From NCBI GenBank assembly GCA_043825615.1, contig JBDRRS010000026.1:1-63161 (forward strand): a stretch of 63,161 bases of DNA, in the 5' to 3' direction. Of the stretch, positions 58,112-63,161 are shown piece by piece (position 1 is the stretch's first letter; the number at the start of each line of letters is the position of its first letter). The stretch comes from JBDRMV01 sp043825615. GTDB lineage: Bacteria; CG03. A model generated the notes under the pieces. That model saw only the letters and a list, made by a program, of their open reading frames with translations. It was not told where the DNA came from and made no database searches. A program made the position numbers and the translations under genes.

Positions 58112-59618
58112 AATAAGAAATGTCCTGATATCTCAATTTCTCAATCTCCTGGTTTCTATTTCCTGTTTTGCGGCGGAGGAAATCCGGCTGCCGGATATAA
58201 ACATCATGGGAGAAGACCTTTCCATTTACGGCATTTCGGATCTCGGGCTGAAGAGGTCCCCGGAGACGGATAAGGAAAAATACATCACCCGTGAATTTGA
58301 GAAAAGACAATTCCGGTCGTCGCAGGGGTCTTCCAAAAATGTTAGGTGCTCGTTTTCTGCGGGAAACCGGTATTTTTCGCAGTGGGCGCTCGGAATTTCC
58401 GGAACGGGAGGCAATTCCGAAGCGGGTTTTTTGACCTCGGGCGGCTCAAAATTCCTCAACACGGACGGCAGAAAAAATGTCTCCTCGTCGGCGGACTTTT
58501 TCTATAAAAGGTCGGATCCGTTCGTCATAAAAATAGAACCGGCCTTCGCGAAAAGAATTTACGAGGTTCCCGAAACATCCGCCCGGAATATTTCCGTTTC
58601 GTATCTCAATGCGCCTTTTTCGGTGGGGCTCAGCCGGAATAATTTATTTACAGAACTGTGTCTGGAACCTGAAATTCTGAAGGGGAGCTACCCTGAAATT
58701 TTTTATCTGAATCATGAAGACGCGTCCTTTAGTTCGTCGAAAATGTCAGGGCGGTTAAATGTCCAAAGTTTCGGTTACGGGATTTCCGGCGGGGCTTTTG
58801 TTTCCCCGAACAGATGGGACTGGGTAACAGGCGAAAAAAAATTTATGCACGTCGGCGGGGATTTTTCGGCGCAGATGCCCATGCCGTTTCCCCCGCCACA
58901 ACAAAGTAGTGGCGGGGGGATAACGTTGAATCCTTCCGTCAGGTTTGAAAAGTGGGACAGCGAGTCGTATTTTCTGGGAGGTTTGGTTGTAGACATTCCG
59001 CTTGAGACCGCCTCAAAAATTTCCGCCGGCGTCAGACCCCGTGTCAGTGCCCCCAGAATTTATACTTTTTTGAGCACGAGCGGAGGTGTTTTAAAACAGT
59101 TTCCCAAAGCGGCGTATGATAATTACAGAAGTTTTTTTGTGAATTTCTCGCATAGCGCTGGTGTTTCAAAATATAAACTTGAGGTCTCACGCAGAGAAAC
59201 CCAAAATTTTCTTTATGTTGACGAAAGCAGTTCCGCGTACGGCACATTTGAAACCGGTGAGTTCAAGAGATATGAGTTCGAAGCGTCTGCGGGGTTTGAT
59301 TTACACGGTATAACTGCGGGATTCAGGGAAAAATACAGAACCGGCGGGGATTTGTTTTTTGCCGCAAGGAATGAAATATCCTATTTTTGCGAGTTGAGTG
59401 CCGGTAAATTTGATTTTAATTTTCTCGCAACCGCGAGATCAAAAAAAGAGTGGGTTGGCGGTTATGTTCATTGCTCGGTGAAAATTTGTTATAATTTAGC
59501 GCGGAATTTCCGGATTTTCTGCACGGGAAATAATGTGTTTGATGATAAAATTTACTATTCAAGATATGAGTTCCTGGAGGAGCCGATTTTTATGTCGGGA
59601 ATAGAAGCGAAATTTTAG
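58095..59618 (+). CDS. Outer-membrane beta-barrel protein, TonB-linked, without obvious plug
   Basis: 507 residues, TTG start overlapping the TPR gene. Signal peptide (QFLNLLVSISCFAAEE). The mature protein is beta-rich with frequent aromatic strand ends and the C-terminus YSRYEFLEEPIFMSGIEAKF, like TonB-dependent receptors. No plug domain is recognised and it is shorter than usual receptors. Residues PFPPPQQSSGGGI near 265 come from a 10-base palindrome in the DNA. The next genes encode ExbB, ExbD and TonB, so it may depend on proton-motive-force coupling. Confidence 0.75.
   Translation: MKNSNKIRNVLISQFLNLLVSISCFAAEEIRLPDINIMGEDLSIYGISDLGLKRSPETDKEKYITREFEKRQFRSSQGSSKNVRCSFSAGNRYFSQWALGISGTGGNSEAGFLTSGGSKFLNTDGRKNVSSSADFFYKRSDPFVIKIEPAFAKRIYEVPETSARNISVSYLNAPFSVGLSRNNLFTELCLEPEILKGSYPEIFYLNHEDASFSSSKMSGRLNVQSFGYGISGGAFVSPNRWDWVTGEKKFMHVGGDFSAQMPMPFPPPQQSSGGGITLNPSVRFEKWDSESYFLGGLVVDIPLETASKISAGVRPRVSAPRIYTFLSTSGGVLKQFPKAAYDNYRSFFVNFSHSAGVSKYKLEVSRRETQNFLYVDESSSAYGTFETGEFKRYEFEASAGFDLHGITAGFREKYRTGGDLFFAARNEISYFCELSAGKFDFNFLATARSKKEWVGGYVHCSVKICYNLARNFRIFCTGNNVFDDKIYYSRYEFLEEPIFMSGIEAKF
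58890..58918 (+). repeat. Palindromic element in frame in the barrel gene
   Basis: CCCCCGCCAC (58890-58899), 9-base loop AACAAAGTA, GTGGCGGGGG (58909-58918), a perfect 10-base stem. It encodes a proline-glutamine-serine-glycine loop. Confidence 0.75.
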
Positions 59619-59642
59619 TAAGCATGTGAAAGGAGGAAAGGA

Positions 59643-60263
59643 ATGAACTACATTGCGCAGGGCGGTTTTATAATGGTGATTCTGTTGGTTATTTCAATTC
59701 TGGCGATAGCGATTATAATAAACCGTCTCAAGTTTTACCATAGGGCAAAAGTTGACAGCGGCGGTTTACTCGGAGATGTTTTGAAATATGTCAGCGCGGG
59801 TTCTCCCGCGGCGGCCGTTTCTCTCTGCGAAGAGACGGGCGGTCCGCTTGCCGCCGTGATGAAGGCCGGTCTTTCTTTTTACAGTGACGGAGCGGAAGTT
59901 ATGGAAGAGGCGTTTCAGGCGCAGGAACTTAAGGAGCTGCCGAAACTTGAAAAATACCTGCCGGTTCTTTCAACGATTGCTTCGATTGCCACTCTGACCG
60001 GTTTTACAGGCACGGTTACAGGGATGATAAGAGCGTTTAACAGTATTGCGCAGGCGGGGGCTTCGTCTCCCGCCATCGTGGCGAGCGGCATTTCCCAGGC
60101 GCTCCTTACGACAGCGGCCGGGCTTCTTATCGCAATTCCCACCGTTATTTTCGTGAAATTTTTTGAAAGCACTGTTGACAGGTTTGCCAACGAAATAGAC
60201 CTCGTAACGCACGAGCTCATAAGAGCGGCGAAAAAGGCGAACGCCGGAGGAAGGGGGCTATGA
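59643..60263 (+). CDS. exbB: MotA/TolQ/ExbB proton-channel family protein
   Basis: 206 residues after an excellent ribosome site (AAAGGAGGAAAGG). Three membrane segments (about 8-28, 115-140 and 155-175) with the family motif TGFTGTVTGMIRAF and ISQALLTTAAGLLIAIPTVI. With ExbD it forms the proton channel energising TonB. It overlaps the exbD gene by 4 bases. Confidence 0.93.
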   Translation: MNYIAQGGFIMVILLVISILAIAIIINRLKFYHRAKVDSGGLLGDVLKYVSAGSPAAAVSLCEETGGPLAAVMKAGLSFYSDGAEVMEEAFQAQELKELPKLEKYLPVLSTIASIATLTGFTGTVTGMIRAFNSIAQAGASSPAIVASGISQALLTTAAGLLIAIPTVIFVKFFESTVDRFANEIDLVTHELIRAAKKANAGGRGL

Positions 60264-60658
60264 AAAGAAGAACCCGTTCAGCGTTTCCCGACACGACTCC
60301 GGTCGCCGACATCGTGTTTCTTCTTCTCATATTTTTTATGCTTTCAAGTTCCTTTATCGTTCAGCCGGGAATACGGCTTCGGCTGCCGAAGGCGGTGTCG
60401 TCGGAAATTGACCTCGGACGAACCGTGATTGTTGAAATTCCCGCCGGCGGCAGTATTTTTGTAAACAATGTTAAGGTCGGTTTTGAGGAACTTCCGCAGG
60501 CGCTCGGGATTGCGCTGTCAAATGCCGAGGAAAAAATGGCTATCATCAAAGCGGACAGTAGAGTCCCCCACGGGGTTGTTGTGAAGGTTATGGATATGGC
60601 CAAACTTTCCGGCGCTGAGCGGCTCGTCATTGCGACGGAACCCCAAACCGGGTTTTAG
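60260..60658 (+). CDS. exbD: ExbD/TolR-family biopolymer transport protein
   Basis: 132 residues. One membrane segment (residues about 12-35) with the conserved aspartate in TTPVADIVFLLLIFFMLS, then a periplasmic domain (IIKADSRVPHGVVVKVMDMA). Works with ExbB. TolR is the close alternative, but the TonB gene that follows favours ExbD. Confidence 0.93.
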   Translation: MKRRTRSAFPDTTPVADIVFLLLIFFMLSSSFIVQPGIRLRLPKAVSSEIDLGRTVIVEIPAGGSIFVNNVKVGFEELPQALGIALSNAEEKMAIIKADSRVPHGVVVKVMDMAKLSGAERLVIATEPQTGF

Positions 60659-60663
60659 AAAAG

Positions 60664-61335
60664 ATGCGCGGCCTTTCCGGGGACTTGGCGGTTTCCGTCG
60701 GTATTCATGTTGCGGTTTTGATGATTATTCCGTACATAAAATTCAGACCGCCGATGAGATTCGTGGAGGTTTCGCTCATGGTTCAGACATCCGTTCTCCC
60801 GCAGGATTTGAAAGCAGTCAGCCCGAGAAAAATGAAATCATCCCGGCGGGTAAAAGCATGGACACCCGGCGAAGGCGAACCCCTGCCCGAGGCGAAGATT
60901 TCCCCTGAGAAGGATTTTTCGCTTTCCGCACCGCAGATTCGGGACGAAAGCAAACCTCATATTTCCGAAGAAAAAATGCCCCCGCTGATTAAAGTTCCCG
61001 ACCCTGAGAAATTTATACCGGCATTCGGCAAATCGGAAGGACGGAGTTTTCAGATTTCAGGGCCGATTTCGGTCAGGCAGGTAATCAGGAGGATATATCC
61101 GGAATATCCCCATCCGGCGCGCGTGAGCGGAATTTCCGGCGAAGTCACGGTGAAATTCTGGGTTTTACCGGACGGCATTATAGAGAAAATGATGTTGGAA
61201 AAAACCAGCGGGTCGGAAATTCTGGATAAAGCGGCGCAGGATGCGATAAAGAAATGGCTTTTTGCTCCGCTGGGCCCCGCCGAAGAAAAGATAAACCAGT
61301 GGGGTTTGCTAAAAGTGCAATTTGAATTGAAATGA
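60664..61335 (+). CDS. tonB: Energy transducer TonB
   Basis: 223 residues. N-terminal membrane segment (SVGIHVAVLMIIPYI), a proline/charged linker in residues about 40-145 and the C-terminal TonB domain with RRIYPEYPHPARVSGISGEV, KFWVLPDGIIEK and DAIKKWLFAP. It transfers energy from ExbB/ExbD to outer-membrane receptors, most likely the barrel encoded at 58095. It ends the operon. Confidence 0.94.
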   Translation: MRGLSGDLAVSVGIHVAVLMIIPYIKFRPPMRFVEVSLMVQTSVLPQDLKAVSPRKMKSSRRVKAWTPGEGEPLPEAKISPEKDFSLSAPQIRDESKPHISEEKMPPLIKVPDPEKFIPAFGKSEGRSFQISGPISVRQVIRRIYPEYPHPARVSGISGEVTVKFWVLPDGIIEKMMLEKTSGSEILDKAAQDAIKKWLFAPLGPAEEKINQWGLLKVQFELK

Positions 61336-61342
61336 TTGGCGC

Positions 61343-61371
61343 TTGATTTCTTTAAATATATTCGCTAGAAT
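61343..61371 (+). promoter_or_regulatory. Promoter of the coiled-coil gene
   Basis: TTGATT (61343-61348), 17-base spacer, TAGAAT (61366-61371). The expected start falls on the ATG at 61378, and no ribosome site exists before it. Translation may be leaderless. Confidence 0.5.
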
Positions 61372-61377
61372 CAAGCC

Positions 61378-62772
61378 ATGACCGGTAAAATAGCTTCGGA
61401 ATTGGAAAAGGTTCTGCGGGACCTCAGGGAAAAAAGGTCAGTAGAAAGAGAAAATCTTTTTTCGCAAATCAGCGAGAGGGACCGGCAGATTCAGGAACTG
61501 CGCGGGAAAATCAGCGAACTTAAAAAATCCCACGAAGAAGAAATAGAACGTCTCAAGGAATCAATAAAACAACAGCGGGGACAGTTTTCAAACGAAATAG
61601 GCATTGCAAACGAAAAGGTCAGGGTTGTTGAAGATGATAATTTGAAATTTCAGATGGAAATAGACGCGTTAAAAAAACAGCTTGATACGGAGAAGCGTTT
61701 CCGCGAGGAAGAGAAGGCATCCGGCGAGAAGAAAATAAATTCCATTAACAGGAATACGGAAAACCTTTTGAATCACCGCCAGAAGGAAATCGTCGCTCTT
61801 GAAAGCAGAATTGCCAATATGCAGGAAGCGTTCAACGAGGAATTAGCGAGGGAACATTCGCGTCTGGAAACGCAGATTCAAATTTTGAAAAATGAAATAG
61901 AAAATATAAATGATGAAAAAAACTCGGAAAAGGCAAAATCCGCGGCGCAGATAAAGGACAGGGAAACAACCATTCAGAATCTGAAACTGGAAATCGGAAT
62001 ACTGAAGGGCGCGTTAAAGGAAATTAACAGAAAAATAAGGTTACAGCGTGAAGAATACGAGGTGGAATTAAAGAACCTTGATAATGACTGGGCGGAAAAC
62101 CTTAGGAAAAAAGAGAAAGAAAAACGCGAATTGTTATTGCAGACGAAAAATCTTGAAAGGGATATTGCGGCTCAGTTTTCCTCGAAATTCAGGGAACTGG
62201 AAACAGAGAAAAAAAGTTTATCAAAAAGAATCATCGACCTTCACCAGCATATGGAAGAAATGTCTCTTTCGCATGAAAGAAAACTTGTTGAGAAGGACGA
62301 ACTTTACAGGAAAAAAATTGCGGAATTGAGAGAACAGCAGATAGACCTTCAGGAGCAGTATCAGATGAAAGAAGACGAGCTGAATATGATTAAAACCGAA
62401 CTTGAATCAGAGATTGCAACAATTACCGGTTCTGCAAAAAAGAAGGAACCCGCGCCCGAGCCACGGCCTCAGCCGCCCGCCGCAAAGAAGGAAGAAAACC
62501 CGAAAAAGGGCTTGCGGAAATTTTTTGGAAAGAAAGAAACCCCGCTACCGTCTCCCGATTTATTCAAGCCGCCCGCCGCGGAAGACAGGGAAGAACCGCC
62601 AACCCCCGAGAGAGAAAGACAAATAAAACTCATACTGTTGCAGAAAGAGGAAAGTATGGAAGAACTCGAGAGATTACTCAGCGCTGCTCCCGAATCGGAA
62701 AAACCCGAAATTCAAAAAAGGATAGATTCCCTGAAAAACGAAATTGCCGGCTGGCAAACCCGTCTCAAATAA
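61378..62772 (+). CDS. Long coiled-coil protein with basic/proline-rich linker
   Basis: 464 residues. Residues about 1-345 are almost only helical and highly charged (heptads such as ELRGKISELKKSHEEEIERL). A lysine- and proline-rich segment (EPRPQPPAAKKEENPKKG) follows, then a helical tail (EESMEELERLLSAAPESEKP). No signal or membrane segment. No family was recognised. It is likely structural or polymer-forming, but nothing more can be said. Confidence 0.82.
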   Translation: MTGKIASELEKVLRDLREKRSVERENLFSQISERDRQIQELRGKISELKKSHEEEIERLKESIKQQRGQFSNEIGIANEKVRVVEDDNLKFQMEIDALKKQLDTEKRFREEEKASGEKKINSINRNTENLLNHRQKEIVALESRIANMQEAFNEELAREHSRLETQIQILKNEIENINDEKNSEKAKSAAQIKDRETTIQNLKLEIGILKGALKEINRKIRLQREEYEVELKNLDNDWAENLRKKEKEKRELLLQTKNLERDIAAQFSSKFRELETEKKSLSKRIIDLHQHMEEMSLSHERKLVEKDELYRKKIAELREQQIDLQEQYQMKEDELNMIKTELESEIATITGSAKKKEPAPEPRPQPPAAKKEENPKKGLRKFFGKKETPLPSPDLFKPPAAEDREEPPTPERERQIKLILLQKEESMEELERLLSAAPESEKPEIQKRIDSLKNEIAGWQTRLK

Positions 62773-62827
62773 AGCGCAATTTTATTTTCCGGTTTTAATC
62801 TTTTAATATTTACTATTTGATATATTT

Positions 62828-62899
62828 TGCCCCCAGGCGGAATCGAACCGCCACTGCCACCTTGAAAGAGTGGTGACCTAACCGTTAGTCCATGGGGGC
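62828..62899 (-). tRNA. tRNA-Glu (anticodon TTC)
   Basis: Minus strand GCCCCCA acceptor pairs with TGGGGGC. Anticodon arm CCACT-CTTTCAA-GGTGG gives TTC. T-arm GGCGGTTCGATTCCGCC. It is 4 bases from tRNA-Lys, and the two are probably one transcript. Confidence 0.95.
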
Positions 62900-62903
62900 T
62901 AAT

Positions 62904-62976
62904 TGAGCCCGGCGCGAATCGAACGCGCGACACCTGCCTTAAAAGGGCAGTGCTCTACCGATTGAGCTACGGGCTC
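62904..62976 (-). tRNA. tRNA-Lys (anticodon TTT)
   Basis: Minus strand GAGCCCG/CGGGCTC acceptor. Anticodon arm CTGCC-CTTTTAA-GGCAG gives TTT. T-arm GCGCGTTCGATTCGCGC. It is the first of the two minus-strand tRNA genes. Confidence 0.95.
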
Positions 62977-62985
62977 ATAAATACT

Positions 62986-63015
62986 ATGATAACTTTATTT
63001 GATATTTTTTGTCAA
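62986..63015 (-). promoter_or_regulatory. Promoter of the tRNA-Lys/tRNA-Glu unit
   Basis: On the minus strand TTGACA (63015-63010), 18-base spacer, TATCAT (62991-62986). Transcription would start only a few bases before tRNA-Lys. Confidence 0.55.
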
Positions 63016-63023
63016 ACTTTCGC

Positions 63024-63085
63024 GTTAAATCATCTAAAATCTAACCCAAGGCAAAGCCGTTAAATCATTAAAAACCTAACCGAAG
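63024..63085. repeat. Two imperfect direct repeats (GTTAAATCAT type)
   Basis: Units 63024-63050 and 63059-63085 share GTTAAATCAT, then an A-rich stretch, CTAACC and AAG. They lie between the tRNA promoter and the next gene start. Confidence 0.5.
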
Positions 63086-63150
63086 CAGAATATCTGCTGT
63101 GGCAGAAGAGTTAAAATAACCTCCGGCAATAAAAGCAGGAGGTGAAGGAG

Positions 63151-63161
63151 ATGGACATGGC
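63151..63161 (+). CDS. Start of a gene cut by the window end
   Basis: GGAGGTGAAGGAG directly before ATGGACATGG suggests a start codon at 63151. Only three codons are visible, so the product cannot be named. Confidence 0.35.

Overview
The window comes from a Gram-negative, probably uncultured bacterium of moderate GC. It has an outer membrane: ExbB/ExbD/TonB, several outer-membrane barrels, lipoproteins and large secreted proteins. PorV/PorQ-like barrels sit beside proteins with FlgD-like C-terminal domains, and SpoVG, AmrS and many short palindromic repeats are present. This mix is typical of poorly cultured phyla (Elusimicrobiota, Omnitrophota or Firestonebacteria-like lineages), but the phylum cannot be fixed from the sequence alone. 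Genes are tightly packed, often with 4-base ATGA overlaps. No convincing rho-independent terminator was seen. Several promoters fit TTGACA-17/18-TATAAT.

Layout. (1) Positions 2-13395, plus strand: a cell-surface glycan locus with FAD oxidoreductase, B12-type radical SAM protein, acyltransferase, Gfo/Idh dehydrogenase, two DegT aminotransferases, two nucleotidyltransferases, heptose kinase (HddA-like), phosphoheptose isomerase (GmhA), epimerase, a GT-C glycosyltransferase and a methyltransferase-GT2 fusion. (2) 13412-14645, minus strand: an AT-rich two-gene cassette (GNAT and polysaccharide deacetylase-like) with its own consensus promoter. (3) 14871-23857: a membrane protein, two radical SAM enzymes (one AmrS-like with an export-type N-terminus), thioredoxin reductase, CcdA-like and TlpA-like thiol proteins and a fused spermidine synthase/transporter. 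(4) 23887-30459: tRNA-Ala, Mth938-like and DUF1015 proteins, TPR protein, ispE, spoVG, tRNA-Gln and ettA. (5) 30672-36371: an AT-richer signalling operon with histidine kinase, four single-domain receivers, PTS enzyme I and a receiver-GGDEF protein, followed by three microprotein genes. (6) 37380-43366, minus strand: a giant beta-propeller/FN3 secreted protein translationally coupled to a PorV-like barrel. (7) 43485-50334: a PP-loop tRNA-modification gene facing a minus-strand housekeeping operon, tilS-hpt-ftsH-folE-cdaA-(mini cdaR)-pdxJ-orf. (8) 50335-51198: a repeat-rich gap with a repeat-interrupted GIY-YIG pseudogene and tRNA-Met. (9) 51199-61335, plus strand: secreted FlgD-CTD protein, PorV-like/TPR protein, giant TPR protein, outer-membrane barrel, ExbB, ExbD, TonB. 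(10) 61378-62772 coiled-coil protein, then tRNA-Glu and tRNA-Lys (minus).

Two themes stand out. First, both secreted proteins with FlgD-like C-terminal domains are directly followed, with overlapping reading frames, by a PorV-like barrel that has an extra C-terminal module (CsgG-like or TPR). This suggests a repeated cargo-barrel secretion or anchoring module. Second, the genome carries several families of short palindromic repeats, and some copies lie inside reading frames: ispE and the outer-membrane barrel keep their frames, while a GIY-YIG gene gains an in-frame stop. A third curiosity is a 28-residue, membrane-segment-only ORF in the place of cdaR between cdaA and pdxJ.
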